NCBI RefSeq assembly: GCF_023715365.1 | Contig: NZ_JAMBNZ010000005.1 | Location: 186,001-250,000 of the forward strand | Direction: 5' to 3' | DNA length: 64,000 nucleotides | Source of the DNA: Georgenia satyanarayanai | GTDB lineage: Bacteria; Actinomycetota; Actinomycetes; Actinomycetales; Actinomycetaceae | Shown here: positions 43,788 to 58,649 of the stretch, in pieces | Position numbering within the stretch: position 1 is the stretch's first letter | Layout: each line of letters opens with the position of its first letter | Notes under the pieces: model-generated | The model's input: the letters and a program-made list of their open reading frames with translations, nothing else | Database searches by the model: none | What the model was told of the DNA's origin: nothing | Made by a program: the position numbers and the translations under genes

Positions 43788-45002
43788 ATGGTCACACTTC
43801 CGACAGACCTCAAGGAGCGAGGTGATGTCCGGCGCGAAGCCGACCCGAGGTCGGCCGGGACGCTGTTCCAGCTCGTCCGCGACGGGCGGCCCCGGACCCG
43901 AGCAGATCTCGCGGCCGTCACCGGCTTCGCGCGTCCGACGGTGGCCGCGCGCATCGACGAGCTGCTCAGCTCCGGCCTCATCGTGCCGGCAGGCGAGGCG
44001 TCCTCGACGGGCGGACGTCCTCCGGCCACCTTCGCCTTCAACCCCGGCGCACGCATCATCCTGGCGGCCGACCTCGGCGTGAGCCACGGCCGCCTGGCCA
44101 TCACCGACCTCGCGTCGGAGGTCCTGAGTGAGCGGTCGCTGGAGATCGCCATCGCCGACGGGCCCCAGGTGGTCCTGGACGCCGTGACGACAGCGCTGTG
44201 CGAGATGGTCGATGAGCTCGAGCGGCCGGTGTCCGACGTCGCCGGCGTGGGCATTGGTCTGCCCGGCCCTGTCGAGCACCGACTCGGTCGCGCCATCAGC
44301 CCACCGATCATGCCCGGCTGGGACGGCTTCGACGTGTCGGGCCACGTGGCTCGCACACTGCCCACGCCGGTCCTCGTCGACAACGACGTCAACATCATGG
44401 CGCTCGGTGAGCACGCCGCCCGGTGGCAGGACGTCAAGGACCTCGTGTTCATCAAGATCGCGACGGGCATCGGTGCCGGGATCATCTCCGACGGCGAGCT
44501 GCGGCGTGGCGCCCTGGGCGCCGCCGGGGACCTCGGCCACATCGCCGTGCCCCGCGGCCGGCAGATCCCCTGCCGGTGCGGCAACGTCGGGTGCCTGGAG
44601 GCACTGGCGAGCGGACTCGCCGTGGTCGAGTCCCTGCGCGCGCAGGGCGTGGACATCCAGCGCACCGCACAGATCGTCGACCTCGTCCGGTCGGGGAACA
44701 TCACCGCGAGTCAGACGGTGCGCCAGGCCGGTCGCGACATCGGTGACGTCGTCGCCGGCTGCGTCAACCTCCTCAATCCCTCGGTCATCGTCATCGGCGG
44801 GATCGTCTCGGAGGTGGGCGAGCACCTGCTCGCCGGCATCCGCGAGGTCGTCTACAGCCGATCCCTTCCGCTGGCCACGCAGCACCTGCGCATCGTGGCC
44901 TCGCAGACCCAGGGTCGCGCCGGTGTCCTGGGGGCCTCGCAGATGGTCTCCCAACAGGTCCTGTCGGCACCGGCGATCGACCAGCTCCTCGCCAGGTCCT
45001 GA
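43788..45002 (+). CDS. ROK-family transcriptional regulator
   Basis: A 404-residue protein with a winged helix-turn-helix at residues ~22-70 (GTLFQLVRDGRPRTRADLAAVTGFARPTVAARIDEL) and a ROK sugar-kinase-like domain from ~85. Sugar-pocket motifs: GIGLPGPVEH, PVLVDNDVNIMALGEH, IKIATGIGAGII and GAAGDLGHIAV. The zinc site CRCGNVGCLEAL is intact (three Cys plus the His in GHI). It is transcribed divergently from the sugar importer, the classical place for a local sugar-responsive repressor. I infer it binds the CTTTTGRTTGAC element found at its own intergenic region and at two giant-protein promoters. Confidence 0.92.
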   Translation: MVTLPTDLKERGDVRREADPRSAGTLFQLVRDGRPRTRADLAAVTGFARPTVAARIDELLSSGLIVPAGEASSTGGRPPATFAFNPGARIILAADLGVSHGRLAITDLASEVLSERSLEIAIADGPQVVLDAVTTALCEMVDELERPVSDVAGVGIGLPGPVEHRLGRAISPPIMPGWDGFDVSGHVARTLPTPVLVDNDVNIMALGEHAARWQDVKDLVFIKIATGIGAGIISDGELRRGALGAAGDLGHIAVPRGRQIPCRCGNVGCLEALASGLAVVESLRAQGVDIQRTAQIVDLVRSGNITASQTVRQAGRDIGDVVAGCVNLLNPSVIVIGGIVSEVGEHLLAGIREVVYSRSLPLATQHLRIVASQTQGRAGVLGASQMVSQQVLSAPAIDQLLARS

Positions 45003-45006
45003 GACG

Positions 45007-45570
45007 TCAGCGGTCCAAGGGCTCGGCGACGCGCATGTCGCGGAAGTACACATCGTCGTCCTCACCGTGATGCTGAAGGCCGACGTGACCGGACAGGTCA
45101 CCGTCGGAGCGGTCTGAGACAAAGTCGTTGACGAGCACGCCGTTGAGGTGGACCGTGACGGTCCGCTCCTCGACGGTGATCTCGAAGGTGTTCCACTCCC
45201 CCGGTGGCCGCGGCGCCCGTGCGACGGCCGCGCCGTCAGCGCCCTGGCGGCGGTTGGTCACGCCGATCGTGCGGTCGCGCGCATCCGTCGCGTCGATCTG
45301 GATCTCGTAGCCCTCGTCCACTGCCACTCACGGGTCCTCGCCCGGCTCGGAGAAGCCGATGAAGACCCCGGAGTTGTCGTCCCCCACAACCCTCCAGTGG
45401 AGCCGGAGCCGTACCCCCCGAGCTCCTCGGGGAACCACAGCAGGCCCGTCCCACCGACGGTGCGCAAGGAGCAGTCCTCCTGCAGCTCGAAGCAGCCCGG
45501 ACCGGCCATGCGCCAGCTGTCCAGACTGCCCTGGATGCCGCCGAAGAGAGCACGAGGGCTGCCGCCGTCC
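45007..45570 (-). pseudogene. Broken DUF1080 (3-keto-glycoside hydrolase family) gene
   Basis: Minus-strand reading gives SPRALFGGIQGSLDSWRMAG, then CFELQEDCSL and VGGTGLLWFPEELGGY in one frame. After a one-base loss near 45409-45413 it continues as LRLHWRVVGDDNSGVFIGF and PGEDP, a TGA (45328-45330), then VAVDEGYEIQIDATDA to VYFRDMRVAEPLDR. Each block aligns in order with the intact gene at 57863-58552. The TGA replaces the tryptophan of DPWVAV (TGG to TGA). The N-terminal signal region is missing; the transcription terminator of the preceding giant gene takes its place. So it has a 5' truncation, one frameshift and one nonsense change. Confidence 0.82.
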
Positions 45571-45638
45571 GACCCCGTCGAACATGTGCCTGCTGAAGCA
45601 CATCGCCCACTGCGATGAGCCCCTCTGGTGCTGGGAGA

Positions 45639-45675
45639 GCCGGGGCCCGCAACCGATGTGGCCGCGGGCCCCGGC
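45639..45675 (-). terminator. 12-bp hairpin after giant gene 1
   Basis: GCCGGGGCCCGC (45639-45650) pairs perfectly with GCGGGCCCCGGC (45664-45675), 13-base loop, 10 bases beyond the stop codon at 45686. No U-run. Confidence 0.7.
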
Positions 45676-45685
45676 CCTCACTCGG

Positions 45686-51568
<5,883 letters not shown>

Positions 51569-51696
51569 GTTTCCTCCTCGAAACTGTGTGTCGGAAAAGC
51601 TCATGCCACGGCCAGCACTGGCTGTGGCGAGAAGCCGCCGGCGAGGGATCGCCTCACGGTCGACGGTTCACGAAAAGTCGGTCATGCGTGGTCCGC

Positions 51697-51733
51697 AGGA
51701 TAGGGCGCTTTTTGGGTATCCGTCAACCAAAAG
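51697..51733 (-). promoter_or_regulatory. Promoter and putative ROK operator of giant gene 1 (motif copy 2)
   Basis: On the minus strand CTTTTGGTTGACGGA (51719-51733) holds the -35 TTGACG; an 18-base spacer leads to TATCCT (51697-51702). A leader of about 120 bases follows before the GTG at 51568, with no gene in it. The rest of the 51569-51922 gap holds only the giant-2 terminator and unassigned sequence. Confidence 0.7.
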
Positions 51734-51875
51734 GCAGTCTCAGTCACACCGTGATCTGTGGTCGTGCGAGCGACGGGGCAGCGGGTGCTCGGCACCGGCC
51801 GACGACACCCTGCCCGCGCGCCCCTGGACCGGGCCGTCCTCCCGCGACCTGGAAGGGCTTGGCGCCGTCACGGAC

Positions 51876-51908
51876 GAGGGCCCACAGCCGCAACGGCTGT
51901 GGGCCCTC
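51876..51908 (-). terminator. 14-bp hairpin after giant gene 2
   Basis: GAGGGCCCACAGCC (51876-51889) pairs perfectly with GGCTGTGGGCCCTC (51895-51908), 5-base loop, 14 bases beyond the stop at 51923. Confidence 0.75.
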
Positions 51909-51922
51909 GAACCGCTGACTGG

Positions 51923-54900
51923 TCAGACCGCGATCACCTGCCCCCTGGGCGCCAGCATGGCCCCTGCGGACACGGCGCGCCGCCGCAGGCCCAGCGTGTC
52001 GGTGCCGTTGCCGTCCCAGTCCCCGACGAACGCCTCGTCGGTGGCACGTCCGTACACGACCGTGAGGTCTGCCGGGCCACCGGTCAGGGAGTTCTTGGCG
52101 AGGTACACAGAGCCGCGCCGCACGAGGAGCGTGTCGGTGCCGTCACCGTCCCAGTCGCCGGCCATCGTCGTGTCCCCGCTCCGGCCGTAGCTGAACACGG
52201 TGTCGGCCGGGCCCCCGGTGAGGGAGTTCTTGACGAAGTACTCGCTGCCCCGACGCACGGTCAGGGTGTCCGTGGCGTCGCCGTCCCAGTCACCGACGAG
52301 CACTGTGTCCGCCGGACGCCCGTAGTGGACGACCACGTCGGCGGGGCCACCGGCGAGGGAGTACTTGATGAAGTACTGGTTGCCGCGGCGGACCGCAAGG
52401 GTGTCCGTACCGTCGCCGTCCCAGTCCCCGACGAGCACCGTGTCCCCGGGCCGTCCGTAGACGAACACGTGGTCGGCCGCACCGCCGCGCGGGGCGTTGG
52501 ACACGAAGTACTGGTTGCCCCGACGCACCGCGATGGAGTCCACCCCGTCGCCGTCCCAGTCCCCGATGAGGACCTGGTCCGAGCTCCGTCCGTACTGGAA
52601 GGCGTGATGGGTGGTCCCGTCCCAGTCGTTGCTCAGGAAGAAGCCCTCACCTCCCGGCTCCGGGCCCGGTTGCGCCGTGGAGAACGTGTGCGACCACTCG
52701 GTGGTCGCACCCGCGGCGACGACGAAGCCCTCCAGGGCCTGCGCAGCCACGACCACCGTGCCCGACCCCGGGTAGGAGCCCGGCTCGACGACCGCGCCGT
52801 TGACCAGGTACTGCACGCCCACGTCGCGCGGGACGGTGTAGCGGTCGTCGGCACTGCCGGCCTGGTCGCTGAACGTCACCCCCTGGGGGGTCACCTCCAC
52901 CGGCCGGGAGCCGACCTCCCCGGCCGGTTGACCGGTGAGGTACTCGAAGCCCGTCGTCACGAAGTCCTCACCGTCAGGAGCGACGTCGTACTCGAGGACG
53001 TAGTAGGCGATCTGTGCGTGGTCCCGAGCGGCAGCAAGAATCTCCTGCAGGGCCACGTCTCCCTCACCGAGGTTGGTGAAGGACGGGCCGTCCTCCGCGC
53101 CGAGGTTCGTCGCGTCCTTGATGTGGAGCAGCTCGATGCGGTCCCCGTACTCCTCGATGAGGGCCGGCACGTCGATCCCGGCGTGCGAGGCCCAGGCCAC
53201 GTCCAGCTGGAAGGTCACGTACTCGGAGTCGGTCTCCTCCACGAGGATCTCCCACGCCGACATCTCCTCACCGCCGTGGTTGTACACGGTGGTGAACTCC
53301 CTGGCGTGGTTGTGGCCGAAGAACTTGCCGATGCCGGCCTCCACCGACGCGCGACCGAGCCGGTTCATCGTCTGCGCCGTCTGCAGCGTGCGCCCGTAGG
53401 TGCTGATCCCCGGCTGGGCGAAACCGCCCGAACCGACGTACTCCTGCCCCACCGTCTCGACGAACGCGAGCGTCTCGTCGAACGTCGCCTCGTTCGTGCT
53501 GTAGTGCGAGGAGGGGACGCCCAGCCCGATGAGGTCGGTCATCGCCCGGAACTGCTCGGCGGTGTAGCCACCGAAGGTCCCACCGTACGGCTCGATGTTC
53601 CTCAGCCCGATCTCGGCGAGCCGGGCGAGCACGGACGGGAGTCCGGCCTCGTTGACCCACGGGATGAGGGAGTACATCTGGACCGAGACCTTGTCCACGG
53701 GGACGTGGACGGGATCGGTCGGGACATCCTCGCCGATGACCCGGAAGTAGTCGAAGGCGAGGGTCGTCGGCGCCGCCTGCTGGGCGCCGAGGGCGAAGAT
53801 GCCCGGTCCCGCGTCCCCGACGGCGCCGTTGGCCACGGCGCTGGGAAGGTCGGTCCAGGTCGCGCCGTCCGGGGAGTAGGCACCGGTGAAGGTGTCCCCG
53901 TCCTTGCTCAGCCGCAGGTAGAAGGCGTGGTCACCGGACTGCGTGAGGTCGTTGATGTCCTCCTGCGGGTTCTGGATGACGCCGCCCACCTCGCTGCGCA
54001 GCTCCACGCGGAACCCGTCGCCGCCCGTCGAGACGGCGTCGAGCTTCACGTAGTTGTCGGCGTCGCCGTAGACGATGAGACCACCTTGCTGGTACGTGCT
54101 CTCCAGCGATCCGGTGAACTTCGTCTCGACGGTCCACTCATCGCCCTGTGCCTGCAGCGAGCGCAGCACGTTGGGCACGGTGGAGTTGTCGGTGCCGTAG
54201 AAGTCGTTGTCCGTCGTGGTGAGCCGCAGCGCGCCGTCACCGACCTCGAGCAGGTCCTCCTCGCGGTCGATGACCTGCCAGCGGCACGGGTCGAGGTTCT
54301 CGCCGTCGAACTCGTCGCTCGCCGGGATCTCGGCCGTCGGGTCCTCGCAGACCGGGTCGGGGTCGGGTGCCTCACCGGACATGCCCTGGCCCTCGAAGTG
54401 GATCTCGTCGATCTCCACTGCTGCGTCACCGGCGACGACGAAGTACACCGGGTCCGGTCCCCCGACGGGGGTCACGGCAGCGGTCGCGGAGCTCGTCCAC
54501 CCGTCGGTCGCCCCGAGCTCGACGGTCGCGATGAGCTCGCCGTCGACAGCTCCCTTGCGCAGCTCCACGGTGCCGGCACCCGTCGAGGTGTAGCGCAGCG
54601 AGACCTCGTCGATGTTCGTGAGGTCCATCGGCGCGAAGGAGATCCAGTCGCCGTCGCCGAGGCCACCCGCCGCGCTGCCGCCATGGGCGCCCTCGCGGTC
54701 CACGACCTCGACGCCCTCGCCCTCGGTGAAGAACTCCGCCTGCTGGTGGCGCAGCCGCAGCATGGCCTCGTCGTCGGACGACAGGGCCGGCAGACCCTCG
54801 GCACCGAGGTCGGTGTACGAGGCGTTGATGACGCCGAAGACGTTGGCGTCCAGGCCGTGCCCCTCGTCGCGCGGGGTGGTGATGGTGCCCTCGCAGCCGG

Positions 54901-57580
54901 TCGCCGAGCTCAGCGGGTGGCCGTGCTCGTCGTGGCCGAGGATGTACTCGACCCGGACGCGGGAGCAGTCGATCTCGCCGTCCTCGGCGTCGGCGACGGT
55001 CACCCGGAAGGGCACCTCGTCCCCGAAGCTGAAGATGCCGCCGTCGACCGGCAGCTCGAGGGTGACCTCGGGCGCGGTGTTGCCGACGATGACGTTGGTC
55101 GTGATCGTGCCCGTGCGGAGCTCCTCACCCTCGCCGGCGCTCACGGTGAGCCGTGCGGTGAAGACGCCCGCCGTCTCGTAGGTGAAGCTGGCCGTCGGCT
55201 CGGTCGAGTCGATCTCGCCGTCGTTGTCGAAGTCCCACGCGTAGGACAGCGGCATGCCCTGCGGGTCGGTGGACGCGGTGCCGTCGAACTCGACGGTCAG
55301 GGGGGGCTGCCCGTTGTTCGCCGACGTCGTGATCCTGGCGACCGGGTTGGGGCTGTCGGCCACGTAGTCCACGCGATAGAGCGCGGAGTCCCAGGCGCCG
55401 GAGAAGAACCCGCCGCTGCCGTAGTCGAGGACGTAGAGCGCACCGTCCGGCCCGAACTCCATGGCCATCGGCGTCGAGGGGTTGAGCCAGTCGAGCGACG
55501 GGACGATGTCGACGAGACCACCCTCGTCGTCGATGACGAACTCCCGGATCCAGTCACGGCCCCACTCGAAGTTGAGCGTCTTGCCGTCCCAGTACTCCGG
55601 CCACTTGCGGTCGGAGTCGAGCTCGGGGTCGTAGCGGTAGGTCGGGCCGCCCATGGGGGCCTCGCTGCCGCTGCCCAGGTCCGGGACCGACCCGTCGTCG
55701 TAGGCGAGCCACGCCGGCCGCGCCGCCGGGAGCTCGGTGAGGCCGGTGTTGTTCGGGCTCTCGTTGACCGGGTTGGCGCAGTCGAAGGCGTCGCCCGAGA
55801 CGCCGGAGCCTGCCGGCTCACCGCGGGGCGGGAACTCGTAGTCGATGTAGGCGTCGTTGTCGCCGTGGCAGTACGGCCAGCCGTAGTTGCCGGGTTCCTT
55901 GATGAGGTTGAACTCGACCTGGCCGCCCGGACCACGGCCGGGGTTCGCGCTGCCCGCATCCGGCCCGTAGTCACCGAGGTGGACCCAACCGGTCTCCTTG
56001 TCCACCGCGAAGCGGAAGGGGTTGCGGAAGCCCATCGCGTAGATCTCCGGCCGCGTCAGCTCCGTCCCGGGGGCGAAGAGGTTGCCCTCGGGGATCGCGT
56101 AGGTACTGCCGGGGCCGGGCTCGGCGCCGCCGGCGATGTCCTCCATGACGTCGATGCGCAGCAGCTTCCCGCGCAGGTCGTTGGTGTTGCCCGCGGAGCG
56201 CTGAGCATCCCACGCAGGGTTGCGGCCCTCGCGCTCGTCGATCGGGGTGTAGCCCTCCGAGGCGAAGGGGTTGGTGTCATCACCGGTGGACAGCCACAGG
56301 TTGCCCTGGGCGTCGAAGTCGATCTCCCCGCCCGCGTGGCAGCAGGTGCCGCGGGAGGCCTCCACCCTGAGGATCTCCTCCTCGGACTCGAGGTCGAGCA
56401 CGCCGTCCTCGGCCAACCGGAAGCGCGAGAGCCGGTTGTACCCGTCAAAGGGCGCGAAGTCCTCCGGGGCGCCCCACTCCGGCGCGTCACCGGCCGGGGT
56501 GTCGAGCGGTGGGGCGTAGTACGCGTAGACCCATCGGTTCTCCTCGAAGCCCGGGTCGATGGCGATGCCCTGCATGCCGTCCTCGTCGTGGCTGTACACC
56601 GGCACGGTGCCCGCCACGCGCGTCCCGCCGTCGCCGTTCGTGTAGAAGACCCGGCCGTCGCGCGCGGTGTGGAGCACGTCGCCGTTCGGCAGCACGGCCA
56701 GCGCCATCGGCTCGCCGACGTTCTGCTCGCCCTGCACGAGGGTGACCTTCTGGTAGGAGCTGGCGACTGTCGCGGCACAGTTCGCGTCCTCGACGCCCGC
56801 CGCCGTCCGGATCCCACCCAGGACGTGCTCGAGGAACGCCGGATCGGCGAAAGAGGCCTCGGTGTGCCCGCCGCCGGTGTACCAGGACCGGCCGCCGTCG
56901 TAGTCGTGGCACCAGGCGATCGGGTGGTCCGAGCCCATGGCGAGGCCACCGGCGTCGTAGGTCGTCTCGTCCAGCGTCGCCAGGACGTGCACCTCACCGC
57001 GCACGTTCGGCTCGTAGCTGTACCACTCGTCCGTCCGCTCCCACTCGAAGGGCAGGTGCTCGGTCGAGGGGTGTACGCGGTCGGCGACCTTCACGGTGCC
57101 GTCCGGGGTACCTGGCGGGTGGCCGGCGAAGTAGGCGCCCACGAGGCTGCCGTACCAGGCCCAGTCGTACTCGGTGTCACTCGCGGCGTGAATACCGGCG
57201 TACCCGCCTCCGCTCTGGATGTACTGCTCGAAGGCCGCCTCCTGCTCGGCGTCGAGCACGTCACCCGTCGTGGACAACCACACGACGACGTCGTAGTCGG
57301 CGAGGTTCTCCTCGGTGAAGTCTGCGGCGTCCTCGGTGTGGGTCACCGAGAAGCCGTGCTCGGCGCCCAGCTGCTCGATCGCCGCCACGCCCTCCTCGAT
57401 GGAGCCGTGCCGGAAGCCCGCTGTCTTGCTGAACACCAGCGCACTGAACTCGGTGTCGTCGGGTGGCGGTTCGGTGTCCGCGCTGGCGCCGCTCACAGCG
57501 AGCGGCAGCACGAGGGTGCTGGCGAGGACGGCTCCGGCGCCCCGGGCCCAGCCCCTGGAGCCCATTGGTCGTTCGACCAC
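51923..57580 (-). CDS. Giant secreted multidomain protein 2: ThuA + PQQ-type dehydrogenase + PKD/CBM/lamin-G-like + sugar-isomerase TIM barrel + five-repeat module
   Basis: An 1885-residue exported protein from GTG 57580 (AAGGAGGAAACT upstream). Signal peptide to ~34. ThuA ~44-262 (GGGYAGIHAASDTEYDW; GGRSWYTGGGHTEASF). PQQ-type dehydrogenase ~270-745 with GTCCHAGGEIDFDAQGNLWLSTGD and AMGFRNPFRFAV. PKD ~750-835, CBM-like ~947-1070, one lamin-G-like domain ~1087-1290. Residues ~1297-1545 are a xylose-isomerase-like TIM barrel (VSVQMYSLIPWV; LRNIEPYGG; FGHNHAREFTTVY; FQLDVAWASH; LLHIKDATN; YYVLEYD). An Ig-like domain (~1562-1640) and the five-repeat module end the protein. An extracellular barrel fused to a dehydrogenase suggests channelling of an oxidised sugar. 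Confidence 0.85.
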   Translation of the reverse strand: MVERPMGSRGWARGAGAVLASTLVLPLAVSGASADTEPPPDDTEFSALVFSKTAGFRHGSIEEGVAAIEQLGAEHGFSVTHTEDAADFTEENLADYDVVVWLSTTGDVLDAEQEAAFEQYIQSGGGYAGIHAASDTEYDWAWYGSLVGAYFAGHPPGTPDGTVKVADRVHPSTEHLPFEWERTDEWYSYEPNVRGEVHVLATLDETTYDAGGLAMGSDHPIAWCHDYDGGRSWYTGGGHTEASFADPAFLEHVLGGIRTAAGVEDANCAATVASSYQKVTLVQGEQNVGEPMALAVLPNGDVLHTARDGRVFYTNGDGGTRVAGTVPVYSHDEDGMQGIAIDPGFEENRWVYAYYAPPLDTPAGDAPEWGAPEDFAPFDGYNRLSRFRLAEDGVLDLESEEEILRVEASRGTCCHAGGEIDFDAQGNLWLSTGDDTNPFASEGYTPIDEREGRNPAWDAQRSAGNTNDLRGKLLRIDVMEDIAGGAEPGPGSTYAIPEGNLFAPGTELTRPEIYAMGFRNPFRFAVDKETGWVHLGDYGPDAGSANPGRGPGGQVEFNLIKEPGNYGWPYCHGDNDAYIDYEFPPRGEPAGSGVSGDAFDCANPVNESPNNTGLTELPAARPAWLAYDDGSVPDLGSGSEAPMGGPTYRYDPELDSDRKWPEYWDGKTLNFEWGRDWIREFVIDDEGGLVDIVPSLDWLNPSTPMAMEFGPDGALYVLDYGSGGFFSGAWDSALYRVDYVADSPNPVARITTSANNGQPPLTVEFDGTASTDPQGMPLSYAWDFDNDGEIDSTEPTASFTYETAGVFTARLTVSAGEGEELRTGTITTNVIVGNTAPEVTLELPVDGGIFSFGDEVPFRVTVADAEDGEIDCSRVRVEYILGHDEHGHPLSSATGCEGTITTPRDEGHGLDANVFGVINASYTDLGAEGLPALSSDDEAMLRLRHQQAEFFTEGEGVEVVDREGAHGGSAAGGLGDGDWISFAPMDLTNIDEVSLRYTSTGAGTVELRKGAVDGELIATVELGATDGWTSSATAAVTPVGGPDPVYFVVAGDAAVEIDEIHFEGQGMSGEAPDPDPVCEDPTAEIPASDEFDGENLDPCRWQVIDREEDLLEVGDGALRLTTTDNDFYGTDNSTVPNVLRSLQAQGDEWTVETKFTGSLESTYQQGGLIVYGDADNYVKLDAVSTGGDGFRVELRSEVGGVIQNPQEDINDLTQSGDHAFYLRLSKDGDTFTGAYSPDGATWTDLPSAVANGAVGDAGPGIFALGAQQAAPTTLAFDYFRVIGEDVPTDPVHVPVDKVSVQMYSLIPWVNEAGLPSVLARLAEIGLRNIEPYGGTFGGYTAEQFRAMTDLIGLGVPSSHYSTNEATFDETLAFVETVGQEYVGSGGFAQPGISTYGRTLQTAQTMNRLGRASVEAGIGKFFGHNHAREFTTVYNHGGEEMSAWEILVEETDSEYVTFQLDVAWASHAGIDVPALIEEYGDRIELLHIKDATNLGAEDGPSFTNLGEGDVALQEILAAARDHAQIAYYVLEYDVAPDGEDFVTTGFEYLTGQPAGEVGSRPVEVTPQGVTFSDQAGSADDRYTVPRDVGVQYLVNGAVVEPGSYPGSGTVVVAAQALEGFVVAAGATTEWSHTFSTAQPGPEPGGEGFFLSNDWDGTTHHAFQYGRSSDQVLIGDWDGDGVDSIAVRRGNQYFVSNAPRGGAADHVFVYGRPGDTVLVGDWDGDGTDTLAVRRGNQYFIKYSLAGGPADVVVHYGRPADTVLVGDWDGDATDTLTVRRGSEYFVKNSLTGGPADTVFSYGRSGDTTMAGDWDGDGTDTLLVRRGSVYLAKNSLTGGPADLTVVYGRATDEAFVGDWDGNGTDTLGLRRRAVSAGAMLAPRGQVIAV
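51978..52652 (-). repeat. Five-repeat module 4 (135-bp units)
   Basis: Half-unit GFFLSNDW, then QYGRSSD, VYGRPGD, HYGRPAD, SYGRSGD and VYGRATD units with DWDGD cores, ending DTLGLRR and a tail ending VIAV, like module 3. One unit has KYS for KNS and one has a DGDAT loop. Confidence 0.82.
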
Positions 57581-57715
57581 AGTTTCCTCCTTGGAGTTGC
57601 TGTCACAGTGCAGGTCGCGACCTCCTCGGCGCGGCCGGCTGCGGCCGGGCGCCAGCGTCGGCGTCCGGCTGGACGTCGCCCCCTGCAGCTGTGCAAGTTC
57701 CAGCGACCCCCACTC

Positions 57716-57732
57716 AGCACACAGTGTGTGCT
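57716..57732. promoter_or_regulatory. Perfect palindrome in the leader of giant gene 2
   Basis: AGCACACA-G-TGTGTGCT, 8-base arms around one base. It lies just downstream of the predicted transcript start (about 57743), where a bound regulator would block transcription. Not found at the other two promoters. Confidence 0.45.
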
Positions 57733-57749
57733 ACGTCACTCTCACCGCG

Positions 57750-57786
57750 AGCGTATGGGCGCCTTCGCGCCACGGTCAATCAAAAG
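57750..57786 (-). promoter_or_regulatory. Promoter and putative ROK operator of giant gene 2 (motif copy 3)
   Basis: On the minus strand CTTTTGATTGACCGT (57772-57786) holds the -35 TTGACC; an 18-base spacer leads to TACGCT (57750-57755). The leader to GTG 57580 is about 160 bases. Confidence 0.7.
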
Positions 57787-57817
57787 GGAGACGGGTCCGA
57801 CCTCGGAGCGTGCAACT

Positions 57818-57834
57818 CCTCCTTCGGAAGGAGG
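57818..57834 (-). terminator. Small hairpin after the DUF1080 gene
   Basis: CCTCCTT (57818-57824) pairs with AAGGAGG (57828-57834), 3-base loop, 28 bases beyond the DUF1080 stop and before the giant-2 promoter. Confidence 0.4.
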
Positions 57835-57862
57835 CGGAGGGTTGGGGGCAGCACTGGGCGCG

Positions 57863-58552
57863 TCAGTGCTCGCTGATGCGGATGTTCCGAAAGCTCACTC
57901 GGTCAGGGGCGCCATGGTTCTGCAGCCCGATGCGGCCGCGAGCGGCCCGCCCGCCGAGGACGTCGTTGACGAGGACGCCGTTGAGGTAGACGGCGATGCG
58001 CGGACCGTCCGTGACGATCTCGTACGTGTTCCACTCCCCCACCGGCTCGAGCGCCTCGTCGCGCTTCGTCACGTCTGCCCCCTGCACGCCGTAGACGGCG
58101 CCGGTGGTGCGCTCGGGCTGGTCGCTCGGGTCGATCTGGACCTCGTAGCCGTGGGAGACGGCCACCCATGGGTCGTGTCCCGGGTCGGGGAAGGCGATGA
58201 AGACACCGGAGTTGTCGTCGGCCTGCATCGCCCAGTCCAGCCGAAGGTGATAGTCCTCGAAAGTCTGCGGGAACCACAGCAGACCCATCCCACCCACTGT
58301 CACCATCGCGCAGCCCGCCTGCAGCTCGAAGCGTCCAGCGCCCGCCATCCGCCAGGTGTCCAGGCTCGCCCGGGTACCGTCGAACAGCGAACGGTAGCCC
58401 TCCTCGCCCTCGACGGGCACGCACGCGGGGTCGCCCGTCGGGGCGACGCTCGTCGCGGCGGGCTGCGGCCGGGGACGTTCACCATGGCACCCCATCGTCA
58501 CGAGTGCGACGCCGGCGAGGGCAGCGGTGACACTGCACGGCTTCCTCGGCAC
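57863..58552 (-). CDS. Secreted DUF1080 protein (3-keto-disaccharide hydrolase family)
   Basis: A 229-residue exported protein, GTG start at 58552 with GGAG 6 bases upstream. A hydrophobic signal (AALAGVALVTMGC) ends in a cysteine that may be lipidated, though TMGC is not a standard lipobox. The single domain, ~50-229, is the DUF1080 jelly-roll: GYRSLFDGTRASLDTWRMAG, GLLWFPQTFEDYHLRLDW, DDNSGVFIAFPDPGHDPW, GYEVQID, GEWNTYEIVTDG, VYLNGVLVN and GRIGLQNHG. The family contains enzymes that hydrolyse 3-keto-glycosides made by C3 oxidation. It lies between two giant dehydrogenase genes, but terminators on both sides make it a separate unit. The broken copy is at 45007-45570. Confidence 0.85.
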   Translation of the reverse strand: MPRKPCSVTAALAGVALVTMGCHGERPRPQPAATSVAPTGDPACVPVEGEEGYRSLFDGTRASLDTWRMAGAGRFELQAGCAMVTVGGMGLLWFPQTFEDYHLRLDWAMQADDNSGVFIAFPDPGHDPWVAVSHGYEVQIDPSDQPERTTGAVYGVQGADVTKRDEALEPVGEWNTYEIVTDGPRIAVYLNGVLVNDVLGGRAARGRIGLQNHGAPDRVSFRNIRISEH

Positions 58553-58600
58553 TGACGGCTCCTCGGTGTCTCCCTCCCGCCCACCGTACGCGGAGTGGGC

Positions 58601-58631
58601 AGGGGCCCCCAGCCGTCGGCTGGGGGCCCCT
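58601..58631 (-). terminator. 14-bp hairpin after giant gene 3
   Basis: AGGGGCCCCCAGCC (58601-58614) pairs perfectly with GGCTGGGGGCCCCT (58618-58631), 3-base loop, 18 bases beyond the stop at 58650. Confidence 0.75.
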
Positions 58632-58649
58632 GTCGAGCACGTGGTGGCG

